NCBI GenBank assembly: GCA_002281755.1
Contig: NCHB01000009.1
Location: 1-55,200, forward strand
Length of the DNA: 55,200 nt
Source of the DNA: Sulfurovum sp. 16-42-52
GTDB lineage: Bacteria > Campylobacterota > Campylobacteria > Campylobacterales > Sulfurovaceae
Direction: 5' to 3'
Below the pieces are notes generated by a model. That model saw nothing but the letters and a program-made list of their open reading frames with translations, searched no databases and had not been told where the DNA came from. Positions 45,377-54,314 of this stretch are shown piece after piece (position 1 is the stretch's first letter; the number at the start of each line of letters is the position of its first letter). The position numbers and the translations under genes were made by a program.

Positions 45377-45754
45377 TTACTCTTTAGTGATGATGGAGAT
45401 ATTTTCAAAATTTTTGGACTTTAAGATATCGATGATGCCCACAAAGTGCTGAAATTCCGAACTTTTGTCCATATTGAGTGAGACTAGGTCTTTTTTTGGA
45501 TCCAGAGTGACGAGTTTTTCTTTGATCTGTTCCAGACTCAAGGCTTCTTTGTCGTAATAATATTTCCCCTCTTTATCGATGGCAATGTGAATGCTTTTTT
45601 TCTCTTCACTTTTTTTGGCACTGGCTGAAGGCAGATCCACCACAATGGTTTTGTTTTTGACAAAGGTCGAAGTTGCAAGGATGATAACCAAAAGTACCAA
45701 CACGATGTCTATGAACGGTACAACGTTCATCTTGTCAAAGCGTTCGCGTCTCAT
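45377..45754 (-). CDS. exbD: ExbD/TolR-type proton-motive-force transducer subunit
   Basis: 125 residues: short cytoplasmic N-terminus, one membrane helix at about residues 11-31 (FIDIVLVLLVIILATSTFV, with the conserved Asp in the helix), then a periplasmic domain with a TolR-like pattern. With ExbB it uses proton flow to drive TonB or TolA. No tonB or tolA is seen nearby. The gene is downstream of exbB but separated by 165 bases filled by a two-copy structured repeat. Confidence 0.9.
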   Translation of the reverse strand: MRRERFDKMNVVPFIDIVLVLLVIILATSTFVKNKTIVVDLPSASAKKSEEKKSIHIAIDKEGKYYYDKEALSLEQIKEKLVTLDPKKDLVSLNMDKSSEFQHFVGIIDILKSKNFENISIITKE

Positions 45755-45762
45755 TTTATGGT

Positions 45763-45906
45763 TCCTTTTTGGGCGAAGCCCAGAAAAGGACTCTTCGGCA
45801 GAGTGCCCACGCGACTGGTCGCTTTTGGATGGATTCCATTTTTGACAAAGCCTAGAGTAGGACTCTCTAGCAGAGTGCCCATACGGCTAGTCGTATTGTG
45901 GATATA
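45763..45906. repeat. Tandem pair of about 72-bp structured repeats
   Basis: Two copies, 45763-45834 and 45835-45906, match at about 47 of the first 63 positions. Each carries two small stem-loops: around GGACTCT...AGAGTGCC, and around GCGAC-TG-GTCGC in the first copy versus TACGG-CTAG-TCGTA in the second, where several changes keep base pairing. Both copies are open in one minus-strand frame (reading like SRVGTLPKSPFLGFAQKG and SRMGTLLESPTLGFVKNG), but that frame starts inside exbB and ends soon after, so I treat it as a non-coding repeat. Confidence 0.75.
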
Positions 45907-45919
45907 TGTCTCAAACATC

Positions 45920-46357
45920 TTATTTTTCGTCCTGCATAATTTCCCATTTTGAGAGTAGGGTATCGACTTTGGTAAGCAGGGCGTTGTAGAGTACGGTGGC
46001 AGGGATGGCGACAACAAGACCTGCCGCGGTTGCTTTGAGTGCAAGGGCTAGGTGCTTCATGATCTCACCGGGGTCAATGGTGTCTTGCTGGTCACCGATG
46101 ATGTAAAACGTCAAAATAATCGCAAGTACCGTTCCAAGTAGCCCGATATAAGGGGCATTGGAGCCTATGGAAGCGATGGTGGCAAGACGTTTGGAGAGGT
46201 CGATCTCAAGGGCTAGTTTATGGTTGTAACTAGAGAGTTTTACGGAGCGGTAAAAAAGTACGCGTTCTATAGCATAGGCAAAGGTGATGAAACTCAAAAA
46301 AATGAGTAAACCAATCACGCCATAATCTACGACGTCTTTGAGTTGTTCAATAGGCAT
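45920..46357 (-). CDS. exbB: ExbB/TolQ-type proton channel subunit
   Basis: 145 residues, a short ExbB like those of Helicobacter. Three membrane helices (about residues 12-32, 65-90, 105-130) are present, with the segment APYIGLLGTVLAIILTF and AATAAGLVVAIPATVLYN, the conserved pore region of ExbB/TolQ/MotA. It forms the proton channel with ExbD. Starts at an ATG about 230 bases before gyrA in the opposite direction. The long gap to exbD is unusual for this pair. Confidence 0.9.
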   Translation of the reverse strand: MPIEQLKDVVDYGVIGLLIFLSFITFAYAIERVLFYRSVKLSSYNHKLALEIDLSKRLATIASIGSNAPYIGLLGTVLAIILTFYIIGDQQDTIDPGEIMKHLALALKATAAGLVVAIPATVLYNALLTKVDTLLSKWEIMQDEK

Positions 46358-46590
46358 ATATTTTCCTGATTTGGTAAAGTTTGAGAATTATATTCTAAGT
46401 ATGTTAAGAGAATGTTAATAGCTTAAATACGCCAAAATAAGCGATTGTGTATAAAATATTATGTTAATCAAAAAAGAGCCAAAAAGTATCAAAATCCATT
46501 TTAAGGGCTCTAAAAGCGATTTTGAGCCACTTTTAAGCCCAAATGGAGATCCCATAAGGTAAAATAAATGACTTAATTTGAAGGAAGAAA

Positions 46591-49086
46591 ATGGCAGATT
46601 TGTTTGAAGACCATAACAATACGCAAGAGATTTTAATCGAAGACAGTATGAAAGCCAGCTATCTTGACTACTCTATGAGTGTCATCGTAGGTAGAGCCTT
46701 GCCTGATGCCAGAGATGGTTTAAAGCCTGTACACAGACGTATACTGTATGCGATGAATGATTTGAGTTTGGCACACAGAAGCCCCTATAAAAAATCCGCC
46801 CGTATCGTCGGGGATGTTATCGGTAAGTATCACCCGCATGGTGACTCTTCGGTGTATGATGCCTTGGTACGGATGGCACAGGATTTTTCCATGCAAGCAC
46901 CGCTTGTAGACGGTCAAGGTAACTTTGGTTCGGTCGATGGCGACAACGCTGCAGCGATGCGGTACACAGAAGCGCGTATGACCAAGATAGCAGAAGAGCT
47001 TTTGAGTGACCTTGACAAAGACACAGTGGACTTTGTACCCAACTACGATGACTCTATGCGTGAACCCGATGTTCTTCCTTCGCGTGTGCCAAACTTGTTG
47101 CTCAATGGCTCAAGCGGTATCGCAGTCGGTATGGCGACCAACATCCCTCCTCATAGACTGGATGAAATCATTGATGCGCATATCTATCGTATTGATAATC
47201 CTGATTCAGATATTAGTGACATCATGAAAATCGTGCATGGTCCTGACTTTCCAACGGGCGGTATCATTTTTGGGCGCAAAGGGATTACTGATGCGTACAC
47301 AACTGGACGCGGACGTATCAAGGTGCGTGCCAAAACGCACCTTGAGCAAAAAGGAAACAAAGAAATCATCGTCATCGATGAACTTCCTTATCAGGTCAAT
47401 AAAGCAAGACTCATAGAAAATATCGCTCAACTCGTACGAGACAAACAGATAGAGGGTATCTCTGAGTTGCGTGATGAGTCTGACCGTGAAGGGATGCGGG
47501 TTGTGTTTGAGCTTAAGCGTGATGCCATGAGTGAGATCGTGCTTAACAACCTCTTTAAAAGCTCACAAATGCAAGTGACCTTCGGTATTATCATGCTAGC
47601 AATTGTCAATAAAGAACCAAAAGTATTTAAACTGATGGAACTCTTGGATCTGTTTTTAAGACATAGAAAAACTATCGTCATCAGAAGAACCATTTTTGAT
47701 CTTGAAAAAGCAAGAGCAAGAGCACACATCTTGGAAGGTCTCAAGATTGCCGTTGATAATATCGATGAAGTCATCAAAATCATCCGTGCTTCAGCCGATG
47801 ATGTTGTAGCAAAAGAGAGCCTGATGAGCAGGTTTAAACTCTCTGAAATCCAGGCAAAAGCCATCTTGGAGATGAGACTTAGACGTCTTACGGGTCTTGA
47901 GATAGAAAAAATCGAAAGCGAATTGGCTGAACTACTCAGACTTATAGCCGAACTTGAGTCTATCTTGAAAAGTGAAGAGAAAATCAATGCCATCATTCGT
48001 GAAGAGTTGGTGGAGATTCGTGAAAAATACAGCACCTCACGTCGTACAGAAATTGTCGATGATTATGATGATATCGATGTGGAAGACTTGATCCCCAATG
48101 AACCGATGGTAGTCACCATCACGCACCGTGGTTACATCAAGCGTGTGCCGGTGAAACAATACGAAAAACAACACCGTGGCGGCAAAGGAAAAATCGCAGT
48201 CACAACCTATGATGATGACTTCATTGAGCGCTTCTTTACTTCTGATACACATGATACACTGATGTTTGTCACAGACAGAGGACAACTCTACTGGCTCAAA
48301 GTCTACCGCATCCCTGAAGGAAGCCGTACAGCAAAAGGCAAGGCTGTGGTTAACCTCATCAATCTTCAGCAGGATGAGAAGATTATGGCGATTATCCCGA
48401 CAACGGATTTTGATGAAGACAAAGGGCTCGTGTTCTTTACGAAAAAAGGTATCGTCAAACGAACCAATCTTTCAGAATACGCTAATATCAGAAGCAATGG
48501 TGTCAGAGCCATCAACCTTGATGATGATGATGCACTCGTAGAAGCACAAATCGTTAAACCAGATACCAAATGGCTCTTTATCGCAACCAAAAAAGGCTTG
48601 TGTATCAGATTTAAGGTAGAGGATGCAAGAGAGATCGGTAGAGTAGCGCGTGGTGTTACGGCGATCAAGTTTAAAATCGAAGAGGATTATGTCTGCGGTG
48701 CTATCACCATAGAAGATGAAGAAGATGAACTCTTGATGCTCAGTGAAAAAGGGCTTGGCAAACGTACCACCGCCAGTGAATACCGTGAACAAAACCGTGC
48801 CGGCAAAGGGGTAATTTCGATGAAACTTACGCCTAAAACGGGTGACGTGGTTGGTGTGGTTGCCGTTGAAGAGACACAAGATTTGATGTGTTTAACAAGT
48901 ATCGGTAAGATGATACGCGTAGATATGGAGACCATCCGTAAAGCAGGCAGAAACACTTCAGGCGTGAAGATAGTCAGTGTTGAAGCCAAAGACAAGGTAG
49001 TGAGCATTGCAAAATGTACCAAAGAAGAGTCAGAAGATGACTTTGAAGACGAAAATAATACAGATGATACATTAGGGTTGGAATAA
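46591..49086 (+). CDS. gyrA: DNA gyrase subunit A
   Basis: 831-residue subunit that breaks and rejoins DNA during supercoiling. Active-site Tyr125 lies in [10 protein letters not shown]. The quinolone region reads [12 protein letters not shown], with Ser and Asp at the positions whose substitutions usually give resistance, so it looks susceptible. The GyrA box appears as QHRGGKG instead of QRRGGKG. Six C-terminal blade repeats and an acidic tail follow. GAAGGAAG precedes the ATG. The preceding 233-base gap has an AT-rich promoter region but no clear box. asd starts two bases after its stop. Confidence 0.98.
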   Translation: MADLFEDHNNTQEILIEDSMKASYLDYSMSVIVGRALPDARDGLKPVHRRILYAMNDLSLAHRSPYKKSARIVGDVIGKYHPHGDSSVYDALVRMAQDFSMQAPLVDGQGNFGSVDGDNAAAMRYTEARMTKIAEELLSDLDKDTVDFVPNYDDSMREPDVLPSRVPNLLLNGSSGIAVGMATNIPPHRLDEIIDAHIYRIDNPDSDISDIMKIVHGPDFPTGGIIFGRKGITDAYTTGRGRIKVRAKTHLEQKGNKEIIVIDELPYQVNKARLIENIAQLVRDKQIEGISELRDESDREGMRVVFELKRDAMSEIVLNNLFKSSQMQVTFGIIMLAIVNKEPKVFKLMELLDLFLRHRKTIVIRRTIFDLEKARARAHILEGLKIAVDNIDEVIKIIRASADDVVAKESLMSRFKLSEIQAKAILEMRLRRLTGLEIEKIESELAELLRLIAELESILKSEEKINAIIREELVEIREKYSTSRRTEIVDDYDDIDVEDLIPNEPMVVTITHRGYIKRVPVKQYEKQHRGGKGKIAVTTYDDDFIERFFTSDTHDTLMFVTDRGQLYWLKVYRIPEGSRTAKGKAVVNLINLQQDEKIMAIIPTTDFDEDKGLVFFTKKGIVKRTNLSEYANIRSNGVRAINLDDDDALVEAQIVKPDTKWLFIATKKGLCIRFKVEDAREIGRVARGVTAIKFKIEEDYVCGAITIEDEEDELLMLSEKGLGKRTTASEYREQNRAGKGVISMKLTPKTGDVVGVVAVEETQDLMCLTSIGKMIRVDMETIRKAGRNTSGVKIVSVEAKDKVVSIAKCTKEESEDDFEDENNTDDTLGLE

Positions 49087-49087
49087 C

Positions 49088-50125
49088 GTGAAAAAATATA
49101 ACATTGCAGTAGTCGGTGCCAGCGGTGCCGTGGGTGAAGAGCTTTTTAGGGTGCTTGAGGAGATGGATTTTCCTGTAGGAAATCTTTTGCCTTTAGCCAG
49201 TGCAAAATCTGCAGGCAGTACGATTGAATTTAAAGACAAAGTCTATAAGATAGAAGAGTTAACAGAAACGGTGTTTGAAGACAGAAATATCGACATCGCT
49301 TTTTTCTCTGCAGGCGGTAGTATCTCTGCACATTTTGCACAGTATGCAGTCGCTTCAGGTGCTGTGGTCATCGACAACACATCCCATTTTAGAATGGATC
49401 CAAAGATACCTTTAGTTGTGCCTGAAGTCAATCCTGAAGACATTAGCTTGTGGAAGGAGACGGGCATCATTGCAAACCCTAACTGTTCTACGATTCAGAT
49501 GGTGCAGTTGCTTAAACCTCTGCATGATTTGTATGGCATCAAAAGAGTCGATGTCAGTACCTATCAGGCAGTCAGTGGTGCCGGAAAAAAAGGGATGGAA
49601 GAATTGGTCAAACAGATGCAGGCTTTTTTCAACTTTAGCCTAGATGATGCTGAAGTCAAAGCATTTGCACACCGGATTGCGCTTAATGTCATCCCGCATA
49701 TCGATACGCCTCAGGAAAATGGCTACACCAAAGAAGAGATGAAGATGGTCAATGAGACCAACAAAATCATGCACAGCTCTTTAGCTGTTAGTGCTACCTG
49801 TGTGCGTGTACCCGTACTCAGAAGCCACTCCGAGTCCATCACGGTTACCTTCAATGAGGGCGTCGATGTGGATGTAGCAAAAGCCAGAGAAGTGCTTGCT
49901 AACTTTGAAAATGTGACGGTACAGGATGATATGGCGAAGAACCTTTACCCGATGCCACTTACTTCTACCGATACCGATGAGACCTATGTGGGACGCATTA
50001 GAAAAGATTTATTCGCTAATAACATCTTGCATCTGTGGGGTGTTGCGGATCAGGTAAGAGTAGGGGCTGCAACCAATGCGGTGCGTATCGCACTTAAATG
50101 GATTAAATTGGAGGAGAATGATTAA
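49088..50125 (+). CDS. asd: Aspartate-semialdehyde dehydrogenase
   Basis: Makes aspartate semialdehyde from aspartyl phosphate for lysine, threonine and methionine, and for diaminopimelate. 345 residues with a GTG start. The NADP-binding VVGASGAVGEEL (about residues 8-19) and catalytic Cys133 in NPNCSTIQMV are intact. It overlaps the next gene by one base (TAATG), so it is part of a gyrA-asd-yqhA-hemE cluster. Confidence 0.96.
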   Translation: MKKYNIAVVGASGAVGEELFRVLEEMDFPVGNLLPLASAKSAGSTIEFKDKVYKIEELTETVFEDRNIDIAFFSAGGSISAHFAQYAVASGAVVIDNTSHFRMDPKIPLVVPEVNPEDISLWKETGIIANPNCSTIQMVQLLKPLHDLYGIKRVDVSTYQAVSGAGKKGMEELVKQMQAFFNFSLDDAEVKAFAHRIALNVIPHIDTPQENGYTKEEMKMVNETNKIMHSSLAVSATCVRVPVLRSHSESITVTFNEGVDVDVAKAREVLANFENVTVQDDMAKNLYPMPLTSTDTDETYVGRIRKDLFANNILHLWGVADQVRVGAATNAVRIALKWIKLEEND

Positions 50126-50631
50126 TGATTGAAAAATTATTTGAAACACTTATTTGGAACAGCAGATTTATCGTCGTTTTGGCGGTTGTGTTTGGATTGA
50201 TTGGGGCTATTATACTGTTTATTGTAGCCTCGATGGATATCTGGAATGTAGCTGTAAACACCTATGAAGCCCTTGTGACCCATATACATCCTGAGCATTT
50301 TCATGAAGATATCGTAGCCGATATCATCGGTGCGGTGGATTTGTATCTTATTGCCGTGGTGATGTTTATTTTTTCATTTGGACTGTATGAATTATTTATC
50401 TCAGATATCGATCAGGCAAACGGTAAAAACGGCAGTAAGCTCCTCGCCATAGAGTCTCTGGATCAGCTCAAAGATAAAATAGCAAAAGTCATCGTGATGG
50501 TATTGGTGGTGAGCTTTTTTCAAAGGGTTTTAAATACCAGTTTCTCAGCACCCTTGGAGATGCTGTATTTTGCGCTTTCCATTACCGCACTTGCGGTAGG
50601 ATTGTATTTTTTAAGTAAGGTAGGTCACTGA
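50125..50631 (+). CDS. YqhA/UPF0114-family membrane protein
   Basis: 168 residues with four membrane helices (about 15-38, 72-95, 115-135, 140-160). Segments [19 protein letters not shown] and [11 protein letters not shown] are typical of YqhA proteins. The function of the family is not known. It overlaps asd by one base and hemE by one base, suggesting co-translation, but its neighbours share no obvious pathway. Confidence 0.85.
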   Translation: MIEKLFETLIWNSRFIVVLAVVFGLIGAIILFIVASMDIWNVAVNTYEALVTHIHPEHFHEDIVADIIGAVDLYLIAVVMFIFSFGLYELFISDIDQANGKNGSKLLAIESLDQLKDKIAKVIVMVLVVSFFQRVLNTSFSAPLEMLYFALSITALAVGLYFLSKVGH

Positions 50632-51677
50632 TGGGAAAACTATTTGTAGATGCCTGCTTGGGTAAAGAGACACCCTATACACCGGTGTGGATGATGCGCC
50701 AGGCAGGACGTTATCTTCCTGAGTACATGGCAGTGCGTGCACAAGCGGGTAATTTTCTCAACCTCTGCCATGACCCTAAAAAAGCTGCAGAAGTCACCAT
50801 CCAACCACTGGACATTGTAGGTGTGGACGCAGCTATTTTGTTTTCCGATATCCTTGTGATTCCCGATGAGATGGGGATGGAATTGAGTTTTGTTAAAGGC
50901 GAAGGGCCAAAGTTTTCTGACCCTATAAGAAGTCAGGAAGATGTAGAAAGACTCATCGGCGGTGAAGAGGCTGCTGATAAACTGACTTATGTGTACGATA
51001 CTATTAAGATTTTAAGAGAACAGCTCGATGCTAGGGGTGATGAAAAAGCACTGATTGGTTTCACAGGTGCCCCATGGACACTGGCTACTTACATGATAGA
51101 AGGTGAAGGTACCAAAACCTACAATGTGTGTAAAAAAATGATGTACGCCAACCCGACGCTTCTACACAGCATCCTTGCCAAAGTGACTGAAGTAGTCAAA
51201 TATTACATGGAAAAACAAATCCAGGCAGGCATTGATGTCGTGCAGATATTTGACAGTTGGGCAGCAGCCATAGAGCCAAGCAAATATGATGAATTTTCAT
51301 GGAAATACATGGTAGAGATAGCAGACTACCTGAAGTCAAAATACCCTCATATCCCCATCATCATGTTCCCTAAAGGGGTAGCTTCATTCATAGAACGAGG
51401 CGGTGTGTATGGCAATTTTGATGTCTTTGGTGTAGACTGGGGAACCCCTATGGCAATGGCGAAAGAGAAACTAGGTGAGAAGTATGTACTCCAAGGCAAC
51501 ATGGAGCCATGCCGTCTCTACTCCAAAGAAGCCACGACACAGTGTGTAGAAGCCATCCAAGAGATCATGGGCGGGAAAAGACACATTTTCAACTTAGGAC
51601 ACGGCATCTTGCCTGATGTGCCTGTTGAGAATGCCAAACATTTTGTGAGTGAATGCCAAAGAGTAAGTAGACACTAA
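50631..51677 (+). CDS. hemE: Uroporphyrinogen decarboxylase
   Basis: Converts uroporphyrinogen III to coproporphyrinogen III in heme synthesis. 348 residues; the N-terminal signature [15 protein letters not shown] (about residues 18-32) and the segment [15 protein letters not shown] with the substrate-binding residues are present. Normal length. The start overlaps the yqhA stop (TGATG). hemH is elsewhere in the window on the same strand. Confidence 0.97.
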   Translation: MGKLFVDACLGKETPYTPVWMMRQAGRYLPEYMAVRAQAGNFLNLCHDPKKAAEVTIQPLDIVGVDAAILFSDILVIPDEMGMELSFVKGEGPKFSDPIRSQEDVERLIGGEEAADKLTYVYDTIKILREQLDARGDEKALIGFTGAPWTLATYMIEGEGTKTYNVCKKMMYANPTLLHSILAKVTEVVKYYMEKQIQAGIDVVQIFDSWAAAIEPSKYDEFSWKYMVEIADYLKSKYPHIPIIMFPKGVASFIERGGVYGNFDVFGVDWGTPMAMAKEKLGEKYVLQGNMEPCRLYSKEATTQCVEAIQEIMGGKRHIFNLGHGILPDVPVENAKHFVSECQRVSRH

Positions 51678-51692
51678 ATCCAAAGGATTGTC

Positions 51693-53057
51693 TTGAAACG
51701 AGAAACCTACCATGTAGCAGTCGAAGAGTGCGAGATGGATATCGTGGGGCATAAGGTCTTTGTACGACTGAGAGACATCCCTATGTATCTCTCCAAGAGT
51801 ACCAAAGACAGCATCCGCAACCGCTACAGTCACTCCATTGAAGTAGGGCTGAGTACAGAATACATTCTGAATCATCTCAGCCATCAATTAGGTGATGATG
51901 TTGATCTCAACTTTTTTGGCATAGGAAAAATAGTAGGCTTTTTGCATGACATCGGTCATACGGCATTTAGTCATGACGGTGAGATTATCTTAGATAAGAT
52001 GCTTCAAAAAGCCTCCGCATCTTTTGCAACCCCACTGCGGTTCAATGCCAATCTCAATAACTTTAGACGCATACTCAAGTACGGATTTTATGATACTCTT
52101 CCACAAGATGTGCAGGAGTATGCCTTTGCCTCTTTGGTGAAGCGTGTGGGTGAACTGGATGAATACCCCGAATTTCTTTACCTCAAAACCTATGTTGACA
52201 ATGCCATAACACTCGAAGAGAACTATCTGGCATCAAAAAACATCATCATCCACAATACAACAGGTAAAACCATTTTGTGTCAGGCAATGGATCTGGCTGA
52301 CGAGAACCGGTACCGTGTCACCGACATTATTGATGTGCTCAATATCTATAGCAAAGAAAAACTCCAAGAGATTTTACTTCGTACCATCAGTTCTGAAGTA
52401 CGCGTAAAAGAGATCCGTAAGTTGGTGCATCTCAAAACCCTCACCGTGCCAGAGTTTGAAACGGTGCATTTTGACAAGATGAAGATTAAAGATCTGCTCA
52501 TCGCACTACTCAAACGCTCAAGCAATGCTAAAACTGAGTTTCAAAACACGATGAACACCCTCTCCATGGCATTTAACCGAAATCTTAGACTCTCGCAGGA
52601 GGGAAAACTTGTTCCTGTAGATATGGAGATTGAAGCCTTACGCAAAGACTTTCAAAAAGTGGCAGCCAAATACATCTGGGGGTCAAAAAAGGTTCAAAAT
52701 ATCAAAAAGCCTTTTAGTCACTATTTTATGACGGTAGCAGATTATTTTATCTTCAAAGAGTTTGATATGGAGCTGATAGATAGCAACACCTACAAAGAAA
52801 CACTATTAAATTTAGAGCAAGAAGACATTAAAGATGAGGTGTATGAACGGGAGAGATTGAGTTTATTACGCAATTTTTTGGGTGGACTGACCAATTTGAA
52901 GATTATGGAACTCTATAAAAAAATCGCTTTATTGAGACTTGAAGCAAAATTGGGATACAAATTGGAAAAGCGTGAGAAGCTGGTTGAGAAAAATACGGTA
53001 GAATTGTTTGAGAAAAAAATAGAAAAACAAGAACAGAGACTCTTGGAAAAGAAGTAA
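51693..53057 (+). CDS. HD-domain phosphohydrolase (dGTPase-like)
   Basis: 454 residues with a TTG start after AAAGGA. The HD metal-binding residues are visible: His47 (RYSHSIEVG), the doublet His85-Asp86 (FLHDIGHTAFSHDG) and further His89 and His94. This is the arrangement of deoxyguanosine triphosphate triphosphohydrolase-like enzymes, which hydrolyse dNTPs. The C-terminal part is helical and charged (coiled coil about 425-454). Substrate specificity cannot be read from the sequence. It follows hemE by 15 bases and the next gene starts two bases after it. Confidence 0.85.
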   Translation: MKRETYHVAVEECEMDIVGHKVFVRLRDIPMYLSKSTKDSIRNRYSHSIEVGLSTEYILNHLSHQLGDDVDLNFFGIGKIVGFLHDIGHTAFSHDGEIILDKMLQKASASFATPLRFNANLNNFRRILKYGFYDTLPQDVQEYAFASLVKRVGELDEYPEFLYLKTYVDNAITLEENYLASKNIIIHNTTGKTILCQAMDLADENRYRVTDIIDVLNIYSKEKLQEILLRTISSEVRVKEIRKLVHLKTLTVPEFETVHFDKMKIKDLLIALLKRSSNAKTEFQNTMNTLSMAFNRNLRLSQEGKLVPVDMEIEALRKDFQKVAAKYIWGSKKVQNIKKPFSHYFMTVADYFIFKEFDMELIDSNTYKETLLNLEQEDIKDEVYERERLSLLRNFLGGLTNLKIMELYKKIALLRLEAKLGYKLEKREKLVEKNTVELFEKKIEKQEQRLLEKK

Positions 53058-53058
53058 G

Positions 53059-53970
53059 ATGCAAGTGATATTTGGTCCGGTTCATTCACGTCGTTTTGGT
53101 AAGTCTTTGGGTGTTGATTTGAGCCCTGGTAGAAAACAGTGTAATTTTGACTGTCTCTATTGTGAACTGGATGCTGCAAAAACAGTGGATGTCTATGATG
53201 AGGTGGTAAGTGTAGAAACCATTATCACTGCGCTTAAAGCTTCACTTAAAGAGCATCAGGATATAGACTTCATCACGCTTACGGCTAATGGTGAGCCTAC
53301 ACTTTACCCATACCTAAGTGAACTTGTTGATGCAATCAATACCTTTAAGGGCTCTATTAAGACACTTATCCTCTCTAATGCTGCAAATATAGATGATGCA
53401 AAGGTGCAAGAAGCCCTCCTGAAGATAGATGAGGTGAAACTCTCTTTGGACTGTGCCACGCAAAAATGTCTGCAAAAACTTGACCGTTCTCATGCTGGCA
53501 TCGAAGTAGAACATATCAAAGCAGGGATGTTAGAGTTTAAAGCGAAATACAAAGGCATACTCGTCATTGAGATACTCATCGTCAAAACACTCAATGACAC
53601 TGCCGATGAGATAGCCAAACTCAATGAGTACTTACTGAAATTACAACCTGTTCGCATAGATATCGGTACGATAGACAGACCGCCTGCATACAAGGTAGAG
53701 CCTGTGAGCTATGAGAGGTTACTCGAGATTAGCCATCTCTTTGACAGCAGCCTGCCTATCTACATCGTCTCACGGAAAAAAGCAGAGATGACACCTTCAC
53801 ATTACAATGAAGAGCAGATACTCCAAACACTCTCTCAACGACCCCTTACAGCAGAAGATATAGAGGCGCTTTTTGATGGGGAGAGTCAAAAAAGTTTCGA
53901 AAACCTGTTGATAGCAGAGAAAATCAAAAAAGTTACTGCGAATGGGGTAGAATTTTACAAAAAAGCCTAA
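53059..53970 (+). CDS. Radical SAM protein (TYW1-related group)
   Basis: 303 residues. The radical SAM cluster cysteines are Cys28, Cys32 and Cys35 (QCNFDCLYCE, C-x3-C-x2-C). The SAM-binding segment TLTANGEPTLYPYL is present. The short N-terminal GPVHSRRFGKSLGVDLSPG matches the family related to TYW1 (COG0731), some of which are annotated as Fe-S oxidoreductases of unknown reaction. The C-terminal ~60 residues form a winged-helix-like extra domain. No partner gene identifies its substrate. Confidence 0.88.
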   Translation: MQVIFGPVHSRRFGKSLGVDLSPGRKQCNFDCLYCELDAAKTVDVYDEVVSVETIITALKASLKEHQDIDFITLTANGEPTLYPYLSELVDAINTFKGSIKTLILSNAANIDDAKVQEALLKIDEVKLSLDCATQKCLQKLDRSHAGIEVEHIKAGMLEFKAKYKGILVIEILIVKTLNDTADEIAKLNEYLLKLQPVRIDIGTIDRPPAYKVEPVSYERLLEISHLFDSSLPIYIVSRKKAEMTPSHYNEEQILQTLSQRPLTAEDIEALFDGESQKSFENLLIAEKIKKVTANGVEFYKKA

Positions 53971-53976
53971 ACACTC

Positions 53977-54005
53977 TTGACTTTAAAGGTGTTTTTGCCT
54001 ATAAT
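53977..54005 (+). promoter_or_regulatory. Sigma70 promoter of tRNA-Asn
   Basis: TTGACT (53977-53982) and a perfect TATAAT (54000-54005) separated by 17 bp, the best consensus promoter in the window, 40 bases before the tRNA. Confidence 0.85.
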
Positions 54006-54045
54006 TTCCCCCACGAAACAAGCACCTTGCTTTTTTCTTAAATAT

Positions 54046-54120
54046 TCCGAATTAGCTCAGCGGTAGAGTAGGTGACTGTTAATCACTTGGTCGCAGGTTC
54101 GAATCCTGCATTCGGAGCCA
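54046..54120 (+). tRNA. tRNA-Asn (anticodon GTT)
   Basis: 75 bases including an encoded CCA. The acceptor stem TCCGAAT pairs with ATTCGGA, followed by G and CCA; the anticodon loop reads CTGTTAA with anticodon GTT in a GGTGA/TCACT stem; the T-loop GGTTCGAATCC is present. Only one copy is seen, behind its own promoter. It is not flanked by other RNA genes. Confidence 0.97.
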
Positions 54121-54239
54121 CCTTATTACAAATAATCAAAAAAATTAATTATTTTATCTAAGTTTTAGAACTTTATTGATGCTAAGTGTATTTGAAAAAA
54201 TGAAGAAAGTTGAAGATAAGTATGTAGATGTAGTTCTAT

Positions 54240-54271
54240 TACCTAGCCATTTTATTTAAAATGGCTAGGTA
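54240..54271. terminator. Long perfect hairpin between tRNA and porin
   Basis: 15-bp perfect arms (TACCTAGCCATTTTA / TAAAATGGCTAGGTA) separated by only two bases. It is downstream of both the tRNA (plus) and the porin (minus), so it may end both transcripts. The remainder of 54121-54314 shows no gene. Confidence 0.6.
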
Positions 54272-54314
54272 GTGCTTTAAGTAAAAGTCTTAGTAGATTT
54301 AATACAAAGAGCGA

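Noticed and set aside
45751-46044. Minus-strand 97-codon frame over the exbB-exbD gap as a gene
   Set aside because: It overlaps exbB in another frame and its only regular part is the two-copy repeat; no ribosome binding site and no likely domain.
47427-48035. Minus-strand 202-codon frame inside gyrA
   Set aside because: Serine/leucine-rich shadow of a well-conserved gene on the other strand; no start signal.
53971-54314. Small protein gene around the tRNA
   Set aside because: Only a promoter, the tRNA and a hairpin are supported; no frame with start and ribosome binding site was seen.
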